A stretch of 64,000 bases of DNA from Clostridiales bacterium (GTDB lineage Bacteria > Bacillota > Clostridia > Saccharofermentanales > Saccharofermentanaceae). Positions 42,901-52,202 of this stretch are shown one piece after another (within the stretch, counting starts at the first letter, position 1; each line of letters begins with the position of its first letter). The stretch covers positions 62,001-126,000 of the forward strand of contig JAFRRJ010000017.1 in NCBI GenBank assembly GCA_017428155.1. Direction: 5' to 3'. The translations under genes were made by a program, and so were the position numbers. The notes below the pieces were generated by a model, which had not been told where the DNA came from, searched no databases, and saw only the letters and a program-made list of their open reading frames with translations.

Positions 42901-44415
42901 GCAAGGATCAGAATGAGATCACTTGTTGTTGCAATGAACGAGAGACTTGAACTTGAGGCTAACGGCGGCGCAAAGCCTGCAGTTTCCGATAACGGGGAAG
43001 CTCCTTATATCGTAAAGAGAGTTGAGTTTACAAAAGAGCATAAGAAGAATCATACGATCCTTGCTCCTCAGATGGCTCCTATCCAGTTCGAGTTCGTTGA
43101 ATCAGTTTTCCATAAGCACGGATATAAGCTGAAGCTCCTTAAGCAGGCAACAAGAGAAGATATCGAGTGCGGTCTTAAGTATGTTAATAATGATGCTTGT
43201 TTCCCGACCCTTATCGTCGTCGGCCAGATGATCAATGCTATTTTAAAGGGTGATATCGATCCTGATAATACCACGCTTGCGATCACACAGACGGGCGGCG
43301 GATGCCGTGCTACAAACTATGTTGCATTCTTAAGAAAGGCTCTTAAAGAGGCAGGTTATCCGCAGATCCCTGTCATTACTATCTCTGCTCAGAGATTTGA
43401 GAAGAATGAAGGTTTTGAATATTCAGCTTCGTTCCTTCTTGATGCGATCAAAGCTCTCTGCGCCGGAGATATGGTATCCACTTTGCTTTTGAGAGTAAGA
43501 CCTTATGAGAAAGTTCCGGGATCAGCTAATGCTCTTTATTCCTACATCAACAGGATCGGAAGAAAACTCTTTAATCCCAAGCTTTTGAATAATGATCTTA
43601 CTGAAGGCTACGACAAGATGATGCCTAACAGTTACTTTTCCAAGTCAATTGAAGAGAAGAAGGCTATCCTTGATGTTTTAAGCAAGATCGGCGTTGATTT
43701 TGATAATCCGCCGGAGATAAAAAAATATAAGGAATTCGTTAAGTTCGCTGTCGAGAAGTTCGATAAACTGCCTCTTGCGGACATTCCTAGAAAGCCGAGA
43801 GTCGGACTTGTAGGAGAGATCCTTGTTAAGTTCCAGCCGGATGCAAACAATAATGCAATCGACGTCATTGAGGCAGAGGGTTGTGAGGCTGTATTGCCGG
43901 GTGTTCTGGATTTCTTCCTTTACTGCGCATATAACCCTCTCTGGCAGGCATATAACCTCGGCAAGAGCAAGAAGACAGGTTATATCATGAAGACTGCAAT
44001 CAGATTCCTTGAGTCATTGAGAAAGCCTATAAACAAGGAATTTGCAAAGACTAACGGCAAGTTCATGCTGACCGAGAAGATCCAGGAGCTTGCAGAGAAA
44101 TCTTCTACAGTATTAAGCTGCGGCAACTCCTGCGGCGAGGGCTGGTTCCTTACTGCGGAAATGATCGAGCTTATTCAGGACGGCGTTCCGAACATTATCT
44201 GCGCCCAGCCGTTTGCATGTCTGCCTAACCATGTAACAGGCAAGGGAATGATCAAGGAATTAAGAAGACAGTATCCGACATCCAACATCGTGCCTATTGA
44301 CTACGATCCGGGTGCTTCGGAAGCTAACCAGCTCAACAGGATCAAGCTCATGATCAGTACTGCACGCGCTGTAAGAGAAGCTGAGATCGAAGAAGAGAAC
44401 AAGAAGAAAGGTTAA
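39979..44415 (+). CDS. Giant 2-hydroxyacyl-CoA dehydratase activase-related protein (two activase domains plus dehydratase-like region)
   Basis: Belongs to the BadF/BadG/BcrA/BcrD ATPase family fused to a dehydratase-like part; such proteins drive ATP-dependent low-potential electron transfer through iron-sulfur clusters. The 1478-residue protein has an ASKHA ATPase domain starting [11 protein letters not shown], with cysteines in [10 protein letters not shown] and SRCGVF. A second begins at about residue 320 ([11 protein letters not shown], then [18 protein letters not shown] and GTRCTVF). [10 protein letters not shown] motif is near residue 604, followed by a DUF2229/HgdB-like region with conserved cysteines ([35 protein letters not shown]). 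This architecture is known in clostridia as a single-gene megaprotein; the physiological substrate is not established. ATG at 39979 is chosen over GTG at 39976 by spacing to GGAGG. Confidence 0.9.
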   Translation: MDKVYKLGLDIGSTTIKVVLLDDDKIIHNDYQRHHSDVSGLLDDLFEDLNKKFPGISVDVVITGSGGLSVANWLGFKFTQEVMAETQAIKKYHPETDVIIELGGEDAKITYMHPVLEQRMNGTCAGGTGSFIDQMASLLQTDADGLNNFAKDYRSLYTIASRCGVFAKSDLQPLINEGAAKEDLAASIYQSVVNQTISGLACGRPIKGNVTFLGGPLFFNSELRNAFERTLEGKVDSFWMPEEAQIYVALGAALSADGKNPIKLSDLLVKLKNREGFVPDIIRIDPIFKNADDKAAFDERHKKDQIPVLELKDQHGPLYLGIDAGSTTTKAVVINTKGELVYTFYASNKGNPVMSAVAIMKDIYAKMPEDCYIVNSCVTGYGENIIKAALNIDLGEIETMAHFQSAKFFCPNVDFIIDIGGQDMKCMKIRNGVIDSIMLNEACSSGCGSFIQTFAQTLGLTTPEFAEAALSSTKPVDLGTRCTVFMNSKVKQAQKEGASVGDISAGLSYSVVRNALYKVIKIRDTEQLGKNIVVQGGTFLNDAILRCFELVSGRDVIRPNVAGLMGAFGAALIAQKRAKNGMKSNVLAKDELDSFSMDTENTQCQGCTNHCRLTIATFSNGTKFVSGNRCERGEDLALDREPVNDKKKLPNLFDYKYSRTFSYYKPLKLEDAPRGEIGIPRVLNQYENYPFWFTVLTKLGFRVLVSARSSHKIYEGGMETIPSESVCYPAKLAHGHIENLIDRGIKTIFYPDVPYENIENDNSNNHYNCPIVCSYPEVIRNNVENLLEKNIRYLNPFMPLDNLDNVALHLTECFDYLGVSAEEAKQAVEAGAEEYFKYKEDIRQKGVEILKEMEEKGLKGIVLAGRPYHCDPEINHGIPQMINSLGLAVLTEDAVAKPGVLQRPIRVIDQWMYHTRLYEAAAFVITRPDLELVQLTSFGCGLDAVTSDQVQEILESSGKLYTLLKIDEVSNLGAARIRMRSLVVAMNERLELEANGGAKPAVSDNGEAPYIVKRVEFTKEHKKNHTILAPQMAPIQFEFVESVFHKHGYKLKLLKQATREDIECGLKYVNNDACFPTLIVVGQMINAILKGDIDPDNTTLAITQTGGGCRATNYVAFLRKALKEAGYPQIPVITISAQRFEKNEGFEYSASFLLDAIKALCAGDMVSTLLLRVRPYEKVPGSANALYSYINRIGRKLFNPKLLNNDLTEGYDKMMPNSYFSKSIEEKKAILDVLSKIGVDFDNPPEIKKYKEFVKFAVEKFDKLPLADIPRKPRVGLVGEILVKFQPDANNNAIDVIEAEGCEAVLPGVLDFFLYCAYNPLWQAYNLGKSKKTGYIMKTAIRFLESLRKPINKEFAKTNGKFMLTEKIQELAEKSSTVLSCGNSCGEGWFLTAEMIELIQDGVPNIICAQPFACLPNHVTGKGMIKELRRQYPTSNIVPIDYDPGASEANQLNRIKLMISTARAVREAEIEEENKKKG

Positions 44416-44426
44416 GAGGTCTCCTT

Positions 44427-47123
44427 ATGAGTACACTCCTTCTGGTTGACGGCAATTCAATTATCAACAGAGCGTACTATGCCGTAATAGGCAGAGCTCC
44501 GATGACTGCTCCGGACGGAACTCCTACAGGTGCCGTAAACGGTTTCTTTAATTCCGTTCTTGGTGTCATGAAGGAATATAATCCTGATTATATGTGCGTT
44601 CTTTTCGACAGAAGAGAGCCCACATTCAGGCATAAGATGAGCAGTGATTATAAAGCAAACCGCAAGGGAATGCCTGATGATCTTGCTGCACAGATGCCCG
44701 TTGTAAAGGATCTTCTGGATCTTTACGGTATCAAGCGCATGGAACTTGCCGGATATGAAGCTGATGATCTTATCGGCACATTATCAAAGCAGGGTGAAGA
44801 ACAGGGAATGGACGTCTATATATTCTCGGGAGACCACGATGACTTCCAGCTTATATCAGATAAAGTCTCAGTAATCATGCCTCAGTCGGGTAAGGGCAAA
44901 GAACCCAGAATACTCTATGACCGCAAGATGTTTCAGGATACTTACGGAGTTAAGCCTGAAGTTTTTGTTCAGGTTAAGGCTCTAATGGGTGATAACTCCG
45001 ATAACATCAAAGGCGTCGAGAAGGTAGGAGAGAAGACTGCTTTTAAGCTGATAGCTGACTATGGTTCATGCGAGAATGTTATCAATAATGCCGATAAGCT
45101 TTCTCCCGCATTAAGTGAGAGAGTTAAGGCTTCGACAGATCTTCTTGCCCTTAATATCAAGCTCTGCACGATAGACCGTGAGTCACCGGTTCCATTCAAT
45201 GCCGGTGAATCAGTTTATCCTTCAGATTCAAGAGATCTTCCTGCCTTATCAGGCGTGCTTAACCGCCTTGCTTTAAGGTCTCTGATCAAGAAACTCGATC
45301 TGGACAACGTGAAGCCTGCCGGATTTGAACCTGCGGAAGATGTTGATGAGTTCTTAACCGGTATTGCCAAAGAAGTTGAAACAGTTCTTAAATCCGGGAT
45401 CAAAGTTATCCGTGAAGTTCCGTCATCTATTGAACTTTCAGATCTTAATCTTGGAATCGATTTTGTGGATATATCTTCAGGCGTAAAGGTGCTTCTACTT
45501 GACTGGAGCTCGAAGATCGCTTATGCAGTTGATCCCGAAGATTTTAATAAGCTCGTGTCGGGCAAGTCTTTTATTCCTGCAGCTTATGAATATAAGGACA
45601 GATCCAAGTATCTTAAGGCACCTTTAAAAGGCGTTGACACAGTATTCGATGTGGAGATCGCAGGCTATGTCCTTAATATCCTTTCAGGCAAACCGGATCT
45701 TCAAAGGCTTTATGAAAGCGTCATCAAAGCGGCTTTCCCTGTTGAGGAGAAGAAGGGCCCGGTTAAACAGTTATCTTTGTTTGACGAGATAATTGAAGAC
45801 GACGGTTCTTCCAAGCTTGAGGAATGTGCGGGAAAGCTTCTGGCTGTTACCGCAATCGCAAGAGCAATGTCCAGAGACATCGAGAATGACACTGACCTGA
45901 AAAAGCTTCTATATGAGATAGAATTCCCGCTAGTCATAACTCTTGATAAGATCGAGCGTAACGGCATGCATGTATCAGGTGACAGGCTTGACGAACTTCA
46001 CAGCGAATATACAAAGCGTCTTGAAGACATCAGCGCACGCGTTTTCGATGCATGCGGAACGGAATTCAATATCGGTTCTCCCAAGCAGCTTGCAGATGTT
46101 TTATATGGTGAGAAGTATCTGAATCTTCCATCAGGCAAGAAGGGCAAGAGCGGGGATTATTCGACCGGCATCGATGAGCTTAACAGATTAAGGAAATATT
46201 CTCCCGCAATCGATTACATTATCAAATACCGCGAACTGTCAAAGCTTGATTCCACATATGCCGTAGGATTAAAACGCGCTGTTAAGAGCGATTCAAGGAT
46301 CCATACGACATTTACACAGGCAATGACAAATACGGGAAGACTCTCGTCAACAGAGCCAAACCTTCAGAACATTCCCGTCAGGACAGAGGAAGGATCAAGA
46401 CTCCGTGAAGCTTTTACGGCAGAAGAAGGCAAGATCCTTGTAGATGCCGATTATTCACAGATCGAATTAAGGCTTCTTGCCGCATTGAGCGGTGATGAAG
46501 TTATGTGTTCGGCATTTAATGAAGGAGAGGATATACATAAGAGGACAGCTGCCAAGATATATGGTGTTTCCGAGGAAATGGTCACCCATAAGATGAGGGC
46601 GACCGCTAAGACAGTAAACTTCAGCATTATCTATGGTATTTCCGATTATGGTCTTGCTACGGATCTCGGCATCGGTTACAAGGAAGCCGCTGAACTCATT
46701 AAAGAGTATAACAACCAGTTCCCGGGCGTAACATCTTATCTGGAGATGCTCAGGAATTCCGGTGAAGAGAAGGGCTATGCGGTAACGATGTATGGCAGGA
46801 AGAGGGTCTTAAACGAACTCAAGAGCCAGAACCGCAATATAAAGAATTTCGGTTACAGAGCCGCAATGAATACACCTATTCAGGGTACGGCAGCAGATAT
46901 TATCAAGATCGCTATGAACCGTGTTATCAAAGCGCTGGAAGAGAAACTACCCGGTGCAAAACTTGTAATGCAGGTGCACGATGAACTCATATGCGAATGC
47001 GATATTAACGATAAGGATCTTTGCGCATCTATCTTAAAGAGCGAGATGGAGAAGGCGGCTTCATTAAGCGTTCCGCTCTTGGCAGAGGTCGGATTCGGAA
47101 AGGATTGGCTGGAAGCAAAGTAA
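44427..47123 (+). CDS. polA: DNA polymerase I
   Basis: Repair and Okazaki-fragment polymerase. The 898-residue protein has an intact N-terminal 5'-3' exonuclease/flap nuclease (LLVDGNSIINRAYYA, YEADDLIG, SGDHDDFQL, VKALMGDNSDNIKGV) and an intact family A polymerase domain: motif A DYSQIELRLLAALSGD, motif B RATAKTVNFSIIYGIS, motif C QVHDELICE. The middle domain (about residues 325-490), which is the 3'-5' exonuclease in E. coli, lacks the DxE and other acidic motifs. This is common in Firmicutes Pol I. It follows the activase gene by 11 bases, and its stop overlaps the coaE start. Confidence 0.96.
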   Translation: MSTLLLVDGNSIINRAYYAVIGRAPMTAPDGTPTGAVNGFFNSVLGVMKEYNPDYMCVLFDRREPTFRHKMSSDYKANRKGMPDDLAAQMPVVKDLLDLYGIKRMELAGYEADDLIGTLSKQGEEQGMDVYIFSGDHDDFQLISDKVSVIMPQSGKGKEPRILYDRKMFQDTYGVKPEVFVQVKALMGDNSDNIKGVEKVGEKTAFKLIADYGSCENVINNADKLSPALSERVKASTDLLALNIKLCTIDRESPVPFNAGESVYPSDSRDLPALSGVLNRLALRSLIKKLDLDNVKPAGFEPAEDVDEFLTGIAKEVETVLKSGIKVIREVPSSIELSDLNLGIDFVDISSGVKVLLLDWSSKIAYAVDPEDFNKLVSGKSFIPAAYEYKDRSKYLKAPLKGVDTVFDVEIAGYVLNILSGKPDLQRLYESVIKAAFPVEEKKGPVKQLSLFDEIIEDDGSSKLEECAGKLLAVTAIARAMSRDIENDTDLKKLLYEIEFPLVITLDKIERNGMHVSGDRLDELHSEYTKRLEDISARVFDACGTEFNIGSPKQLADVLYGEKYLNLPSGKKGKSGDYSTGIDELNRLRKYSPAIDYIIKYRELSKLDSTYAVGLKRAVKSDSRIHTTFTQAMTNTGRLSSTEPNLQNIPVRTEEGSRLREAFTAEEGKILVDADYSQIELRLLAALSGDEVMCSAFNEGEDIHKRTAAKIYGVSEEMVTHKMRATAKTVNFSIIYGISDYGLATDLGIGYKEAAELIKEYNNQFPGVTSYLEMLRNSGEEKGYAVTMYGRKRVLNELKSQNRNIKNFGYRAAMNTPIQGTAADIIKIAMNRVIKALEEKLPGAKLVMQVHDELICECDINDKDLCASILKSEMEKAASLSVPLLAEVGFGKDWLEAK

Positions 47124-47728
47124 TGTTTGTATTAGGTATTACAGGCGGTATTGGAAGCGGAAAGAGTACTGTAAGCGCAATGCTTGCAGACAGAGGCCTG
47201 CTTGTCCTTGATGCAGATGAGATATCAAGAGCAGTTACGGGCCCAGGCGGAAGAGCAATGCCGGAGATTGCTGCGACATTCGGTAATAAAGTTGTTACTT
47301 CTGCGGGTGCGCTCAACAGACGCGTTATGTCTGACATCGCTTTCGGTGATAAGAAGAAGCTTGATGACTTGAGCACGATCATTCACAGACATGTTTTCGA
47401 GCAGATCGAAGACACGCTTAAGAAAGAGAAGGATAAGGGTTCGAAGTGCGTTGTGCTTGATGTTCCGATCCCCGTAAACAGATTCCGCGAATTATGCAAT
47501 CAGATCTGGGTCGTAACGTGTGACAGAGATGTGCGCCTTGCAAGACTTCAGAAGCGCGGAATGGATAAGGATGAGGCAGAGCGCAGGATCGCTGTCCAGA
47601 TGACTGATGATGAATATTGTGAGCTTGGTGATCACTCGATCGATAATTCATGGGATCTTGATGACCTTAAGGATAAGGTTGAAGTGTTGATCCGCGAACA
47701 GCTTTATGAGAGAGGTATCAGGATATGA
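47123..47728 (+). CDS. coaE: Dephospho-CoA kinase
   Basis: Last step of coenzyme A synthesis: phosphorylates the 3' hydroxyl of dephospho-CoA. The 201-residue P-loop kinase starts FVLGITGGIGSGKSTV, has LDADEISRAVTGPGG (about residue 32), a DVPIPV lid/base region where most homologues read D-x-P-L-L-F, and the CoA-domain QMTDDEYCELGDHSIDN. The open frame reaches back into polA, but the ATG sharing a base with the polA stop begins exactly at the P-loop strand. The polA-coaE order is common in Firmicutes. Confidence 0.93.
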   Translation: MFVLGITGGIGSGKSTVSAMLADRGLLVLDADEISRAVTGPGGRAMPEIAATFGNKVVTSAGALNRRVMSDIAFGDKKKLDDLSTIIHRHVFEQIEDTLKKEKDKGSKCVVLDVPIPVNRFRELCNQIWVVTCDRDVRLARLQKRGMDKDEAERRIAVQMTDDEYCELGDHSIDNSWDLDDLKDKVEVLIREQLYERGIRI

Positions 47729-48081
47729 ACATCAGTGCCGTGATAACTGCTTCGGTCTTTCTCCTGATATCCGTTGCCGCACTTGTGTTCCTTTTTGTAG
47801 GCAATACGCCCTTTGCGAGAGGCACATACAGAAAATTCTACAGGGCATCATGCGGTGTTTATATTTCCGGAGCACTTCTCGTGCTGATATTAACGATCGT
47901 CATGAAGGGGCTCCCTGTCATCTTTGTCGTTATATCAGATGTAACGATAATGTTTGTTTTTGCATTTACTGTTGGTCTTATCTATTTTATGACCAGGTCT
48001 ATAGTTGAGGCGGCTGATAAAGCCGGGAAAAAGAATGAGCCTGAAAGCGAAGAAAGTAAAGACAGTAGCGGCACAGAGTAA
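47725..48081 (+). CDS. Small membrane protein of unknown function (118 aa)
   Basis: Three hydrophobic segments (about residues 5-25, 45-62 and 67-92) followed by a charged Glu/Lys/Ser tail (KKNEPESEESKDSSG). No recognised family. Its ATG overlaps the coaE stop (ATGA), and its own 3' end overlaps the next gene by about 47 bases, so all three are probably translated from one mRNA. Confidence 0.7.
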   Translation: MNISAVITASVFLLISVAALVFLFVGNTPFARGTYRKFYRASCGVYISGALLVLILTIVMKGLPVIFVVISDVTIMFVFAFTVGLIYFMTRSIVEAADKAGKKNEPESEESKDSSGTE

Positions 48082-48715
48082 AAAGCGTGTCGTCCTTAAG
48101 ATCTTTCTGATACTGGTGATCCTTGGTGTCATTGGGTTATTTGCTGCAGCGCTCATGAATAACCACATAATCAGCAATTCTAAGCCATATCTTTATTCCA
48201 TGGAGGATTTTGAAGCATATGCGGAATCTTCGGGATGTTATTATGAAGCTGCTATCCTTTTAGGATGCGGTGTATATAAGGACGGCACACCGACACCTAT
48301 GCTCGCAGACAGGATCCGTACGGCAGCATTAGTCTATAAGACAGGGTGTGTTGATTATATCCTTGTAAGCGGTGACAGCGAAAAACCTGAAAAGTACGAT
48401 GAGGTCGGCTGCATGAAGTCTATGCTCATCGAACTTGGTGTTCCGGAAGATGACATTAAATGTGACGGGCTGGGGCTTTGTACTTACGATACGATGCTCA
48501 GGGCAAGTACTATATTCAAGGTAAAGTCTGCTGTAGTCGTAACGACGGGTTTTCATCTTGCACGTTCTGTTTACGACAGCCATAAGTTCGGTATAGAATC
48601 TGTTGGTGTGGAAGCGGTCAATTCCGGATATGTGATAAGACAGAATAATTACTACCGTGAGTTTATCGCAAGGTCCAAGGATTTTGTGTTTACGCTTATT
48701 AAGCCCGGTGCTTAA
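48035..48715 (+). CDS. YdcF/SanA-type DUF218 protein
   Basis: ElyC/SanA/YdcF family, associated in other bacteria with envelope functions. The 226-residue protein has a basic N-terminus, one membrane anchor (about residues 18-40) and an extracytoplasmic DUF218 domain with ILLGCGVYKDGTPTPMLADRI (about residue 75), VSGD, and TTGFHLARS near the C-terminus. The longer frame begins with TTG at 48005; the ATG at 48035 is preferred because it directly precedes the basic segment, although its ribosome site is weak. It overlaps the 118-residue membrane protein gene. Confidence 0.85.
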   Translation: MSLKAKKVKTVAAQSKKRVVLKIFLILVILGVIGLFAAALMNNHIISNSKPYLYSMEDFEAYAESSGCYYEAAILLGCGVYKDGTPTPMLADRIRTAALVYKTGCVDYILVSGDSEKPEKYDEVGCMKSMLIELGVPEDDIKCDGLGLCTYDTMLRASTIFKVKSAVVVTTGFHLARSVYDSHKFGIESVGVEAVNSGYVIRQNNYYREFIARSKDFVFTLIKPGA

Positions 48716-48732
48716 AGAATTTGAGGTGATTT

Positions 48733-49305
48733 ATGGAATCTAACGGCACAAAGAGATTACCTGTATATATTGGAGGTGTTTTTTCTGTAATAGCTGGTTT
48801 GTTCTTTGTGTTGCTTCCTGAAATCTCCTCGGGTGTGATCGGCATCATGTTCGGTATTATCTTATTTGTTGCCGGTATTTCTGAAGTTATCGGTTATATT
48901 ATTTCAATTAAGCAGTTCCGTGAAGAAAACTACGGCAAAGCAGCAGGTGCCGAGATAGTTCTGGTATATTCATTGATACTTATCGCTTTAGGTGTTTTCT
49001 TCCTCTTAAAGCCCGATACGGTATTGCAGCTTCTTACATTTATCGTCGGCATCTTCTTTTTGATCGACGGTATAGTCAAATTCAGACAGGAACTGTTTCT
49101 TTTTAACGTTAAGGATCTTTTCTGCTGGGCACTGTTGTTCCTTGCATTCCTTTTGATATTTGCAGGAATCGCACTGCTGATTAATCCTTTTGACGGAACA
49201 AGAAATGTAATAGTCTTTTCAGGATGCGCTTTTATCGTCAGCGGCTTTGAATCTGTTTTTCTCGGTATCGTACGAATGATCGAGAATAAGACAGGGAAGA
49301 CATGA
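48733..49305 (+). CDS. DUF308 / HdeD-like membrane protein
   Basis: The 190-residue protein has six short hydrophobic helices arranged as repeated pairs, with the family-type segments FVLLPEISSGVIGIMFGIILFVAGISE and FFLLKPDTVLQLLTFIVGIFFLIDG (each longer than shown in neighbouring loops). HdeD is linked to acid resistance in E. coli, but most Firmicutes homologues are uncharacterised. GAGGTGAT precedes the ATG. It is the last gene of the polA-coaE run and converges on ychF with only 35 bases between them and no clear terminator. Confidence 0.8.
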   Translation: MESNGTKRLPVYIGGVFSVIAGLFFVLLPEISSGVIGIMFGIILFVAGISEVIGYIISIKQFREENYGKAAGAEIVLVYSLILIALGVFFLLKPDTVLQLLTFIVGIFFLIDGIVKFRQELFLFNVKDLFCWALLFLAFLLIFAGIALLINPFDGTRNVIVFSGCAFIVSGFESVFLGIVRMIENKTGKT

Positions 49306-49340
49306 TGCCTGAATATTTGGAGTTGCTTTGCTGACAGATA

Positions 49341-50435
49341 TCAGACGTTGAATCTGAATACTACAACGTCGCCGTCCTTCATTACATATTCTTTTCCTTC
49401 AGATCTGACAAGACCTTTTTCCTTTGCAGCGTTATATGTGCCGTTGGCAATGAGGTCATCGTATGATACGACTTCAGCTCTGATAAAGCCTCTTTCAAAA
49501 TCGGAATGAATCTTTCCGGCAGCCTGAGGAGCTTTTGTTCCTTGCTTTATTGTCCAGGCACGAACTTCCTTGGGGCCTGCAGTAAGAAATGAAATAAGTC
49601 CTAAGAGAGTGTAAGATGCATTGATCATCTTATCAAGACCGGCACTCTCGATTCCCAGATCTTCAAGGAACATCTCACGATCCTCAGGAGATAATTCTCC
49701 GAGTTCTTCCTCAATCTTTGCCGAGATAACAACAACGCCAGAACCTTCCTTGGCTGCAATCTCCTTTACGACCTGAACATAAGGAATATCTTCGTTCTTC
49801 TTTATATCGTCCTCAGCTATGTTTGCGCAGTAGAGGACAGGCTTCATAGATATAAGCTGAAGATCTTTTGTGTATTCCTGTTCGTCCTCTTCGAAAACAA
49901 GAGTTCTTGCTGATTTTCCTTCAGCCAGGCAGTCATAGATCTTCTCATATACAGCAAGCTCCTTAGCAAAGGCTTTGTCGCCGCCTTTCATCATCTTCTT
50001 TGTCCTGTCGATGCGCTTTTCCATTATCTCCAGATCTGAAAGTATAAGCTCTACATCGATCGTTGCGATATCACCTGCCGGATCTGCGTGACCGTTGACG
50101 TGGATAACATCCGGATCGTCAAAACATCTTACGACGTGAACGATTGCATCACACTCTCTGATATTGGAGAGGAACTTATTGCCAAGACCTTCACCTTTTG
50201 ATGCACCGGCTACAAGACCTGCGATGTCGACGAATTCGACTACAGCAGGAGTGTATTTCTCCGGATTATAGATCTCAGCGAGCTTATCTAATCTTTTATC
50301 AGGAACAGAGACGACACCGACATTGGGCTCGATAGTGCAGAAAGGATAGTTAGCTGCTTCGGCGCCTGCTCTTGTTATTGCATTGAAAAGGGTGCTTTTA
50401 CCTACATTAGGAAGTCCTACGATACCAAGCTTCAT
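49341..50435 (-). CDS. ychF: Redox-regulated ATPase YchF (Obg family)
   Basis: Universally conserved P-loop NTPase of the Obg/YchF group that prefers ATP and binds ribosomes. The 364-residue protein has G1 [11 protein letters not shown] (residue 7), the FCTIEPNVG switch, G3 [16 protein letters not shown], and a C-terminal TGS domain ([18 protein letters not shown] to the end). The G4 motif reads N-x-A-E (ANIAED), the YchF variant that explains ATP preference. GGTGG precedes the ATG. A lone - strand gene divergent from comM. Confidence 0.96.
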   Translation of the reverse strand: MKLGIVGLPNVGKSTLFNAITRAGAEAANYPFCTIEPNVGVVSVPDKRLDKLAEIYNPEKYTPAVVEFVDIAGLVAGASKGEGLGNKFLSNIRECDAIVHVVRCFDDPDVIHVNGHADPAGDIATIDVELILSDLEIMEKRIDRTKKMMKGGDKAFAKELAVYEKIYDCLAEGKSARTLVFEEDEQEYTKDLQLISMKPVLYCANIAEDDIKKNEDIPYVQVVKEIAAKEGSGVVVISAKIEEELGELSPEDREMFLEDLGIESAGLDKMINASYTLLGLISFLTAGPKEVRAWTIKQGTKAPQAAGKIHSDFERGFIRAEVVSYDDLIANGTYNAAKEKGLVRSEGKEYVMKDGDVVVFRFNV

Positions 50436-50468
50436 ATTTCCACCTCATATATTACTTTTTGCCTCAAT

Positions 50469-50477
50469 ATTTTAGCA
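50469..50477 (-). promoter_or_regulatory. Extended -10 promoter of ychF
   Basis: On the - strand, TGCTAAAAT lies about 35 bases upstream of the ychF ATG. No clear -35 box is seen. Confidence 0.4.
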
Positions 50478-50631
50478 CATTCATGTCTTAATTCTTTGCA
50501 GGGTGTTTGTCGCTATTTGTATGGTGTTTTAGTGCTTATTTGAAGGTTTTTGTAATAATCTGTCGCAATTGGATGTTTTTGTTTGAAATCATTTCAGAAT
50601 CTTTGCAGGTTTTTTGCAGGTATTTCGTACT

Positions 50632-50637
50632 GATAAT
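50632..50637 (+). promoter_or_regulatory. Possible -10 box before comM
   Basis: GATAAT, one base from consensus, about 45 bases before the comM ATG; the -35 region is unclear. If used, transcription would start within the 5' arm of the hairpin at 50638. Confidence 0.3.
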
Positions 50638-50680
50638 CCTCCTTCAGAGTGGCTATCCTAACCTAAAAGGAGGCTTTTTT
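50638..50680 (+). promoter_or_regulatory. Hairpin that includes the comM ribosome binding site, followed by a T-run
   Basis: CCTCCTT (50638-50644) is exactly complementary to AAGGAGG (50667-50673), which is the ribosome binding site of comM. CTTTTTT follows and runs into the ATG at 50681. The shape is that of a small terminator or a ribosome-site-sequestering stem with a 22-base loop. Whether the 5' arm is transcribed depends on the promoter used. Confidence 0.4.
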
Positions 50681-52201
50681 ATGGCAAGCAGACCTAATGT
50701 TGTCCGTATATATTCATGTTTTACTGAAGGTTCAGGATCAACGGTATCACTTATTGAAGTATCTATTTCTCCGGGTATCCCGACTTTTTCCGTGATCGGT
50801 CTTTGCGATTCATCTATAAGAGAATCACAGGGAAGATTAAGATCAGCTTTTAAATCGTGCGGTTTCAATATGCCTAAAGGACATATAACCGTAGGAATCA
50901 GCCCTGCATATAAACGCAAGACCGGTTCCGGCTTTGACCTTCCAATGGCGCTGGGGATTCTTTTTGCTTCGGGACAACTGTATTTGCCGGATAATTCAAA
51001 GATCTTCGCTGAAGGTGAACTTACTTTAAGCGGTGAATTGAAGGCAACACCGGGAGCCTGCATAAGACTTAAGACAGTTAAGAATATTGATTTTGACTAC
51101 AGGCTCATTCCTGTAAGTGAAGCTTCCAGTGCGGGTCTTGCCGGATTCAGGGGGCAGGCGATAAGTACGTTGTCAGAACTTTCCGGAATTTTTGACTGCA
51201 ATATGTATAAAGAGTCTGTTTTCGATTATTCCAAAGCGCCCGGAGATGATGACTTTATAGATGTTTCCATGCTCAAAGGGCAGGAGAAGGCAAAAAGAGC
51301 TCTGCTGATATGTGCATCAGGTTTTCACAATATACTTCTTATGGGAAGTCCCGGCTGCGGAAAGACAATGGCAGGAAAGATCCTTACAGGAATACTTCCC
51401 AGGATGGATCAGGATGAAATATCAGATGTATATTCCCTTAATGAATTGACCGCGGGAGAATCCGGCAGAATCAGCGATATAAGGCCGGTCAGGATTATCG
51501 GACCATCGGTCTCCGTAAGTAAACTCATCGGTGATTCTGTTACGGTAACTCCGGGTGAGCTTGCGCTTGCTAATCACGGAATCCTGTTTGCCGATGAGCT
51601 GCCGCTTTATAAAACGGAAGTAATTGATTTTCTTAGAAAGCCATTGGAAGAACATAAGGTAAATATCGTAAGAAAAGGCAATCTGTATTCCTTTGACAGT
51701 AACTTTATCTTTCTTGGTACAGGAAATCCCTGCAAATGCGGTCTTCTTTATGAGAAAGGAAGCAAATGCCGGTGCACTTCCGCTGAGATAAAACGTTATC
51801 TTTCAAAGATTAACGGACCTTTTCTTGAAAGGATCGATATTTTCAGTGAGATGAGAACAATATCCGGAAATGATATGGCTTCAATCTACACAGATGAGGA
51901 TAGATCAGAGAGCCTTGATTACAGGAAAACCGTTGAAAGATGCTGGAAGATAGAGCATGAGAGATATGGCGGATCATATCTGAATGCAACTTTCCCCGAA
52001 GAAGATATAAAAGACCAGATGCGGATTCCTGAAAATGTTATCCGTTATGCATCGGAACTTTCAGAGAAAGGCTTTTTCTCGGCAAGGGGTTTTACAAGAA
52101 TATTAAGGGTTGCAAGAACAATAGCGGACATAAATGAAGCAGAAGATGTTTCTGCAGGAGATGTGGCTGAAGCGTCCCAATACAGATTAAGGGGTTTTTG
52201 A
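50681..52201 (+). CDS. comM: YifB/ComM family Mg-chelatase-like AAA+ ATPase
   Basis: AAA+ protein whose characterised homologue ComM is a branch-migration helicase for integrating DNA in natural transformation. The 506-residue protein has the N-terminal ChlI-type domain (VEVSISPG-like start, GHITVGISPA, GSGFDLPMALGIL), Walker A GSPGCGKTMAG (about residue 222), Walker B LFADELPLY, the NPCKCGLL...CRCTSAEI cysteine cluster (about residue 350) and a C-terminal domain with GFFSARGFTRILRVART. The open frame extends to 50507, but AAAGGAGG before the ATG at 50681 and the family start fix the start. First of comM-dprA-topA-trmFO. Confidence 0.94.
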   Translation: MASRPNVVRIYSCFTEGSGSTVSLIEVSISPGIPTFSVIGLCDSSIRESQGRLRSAFKSCGFNMPKGHITVGISPAYKRKTGSGFDLPMALGILFASGQLYLPDNSKIFAEGELTLSGELKATPGACIRLKTVKNIDFDYRLIPVSEASSAGLAGFRGQAISTLSELSGIFDCNMYKESVFDYSKAPGDDDFIDVSMLKGQEKAKRALLICASGFHNILLMGSPGCGKTMAGKILTGILPRMDQDEISDVYSLNELTAGESGRISDIRPVRIIGPSVSVSKLIGDSVTVTPGELALANHGILFADELPLYKTEVIDFLRKPLEEHKVNIVRKGNLYSFDSNFIFLGTGNPCKCGLLYEKGSKCRCTSAEIKRYLSKINGPFLERIDIFSEMRTISGNDMASIYTDEDRSESLDYRKTVERCWKIEHERYGGSYLNATFPEEDIKDQMRIPENVIRYASELSEKGFFSARGFTRILRVARTIADINEAEDVSAGDVAEASQYRLRGF

Positions 52202-52202
52202 T

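Noticed and set aside
46612..46660. Unusual nucleotide-selecting residue in the PolA O-helix (Tyr instead of Phe)
   Set aside because: The Phe that corresponds to E. coli F762 is present in VNFSIIYG; the Tyr in SDYGL is further along and not the selecting residue.
47021..47122. N-terminal extension of coaE into polA
   Set aside because: The kinase P-loop strand begins at the ATG overlapping the polA stop; the extension is only polA read in another frame.
50507..50680. N-terminal extension of comM from an upstream start
   Set aside because: The extension is hydrophobic and unlike the family, while AAAGGAGG before the ATG at 50681 and the conserved start mark the real beginning.
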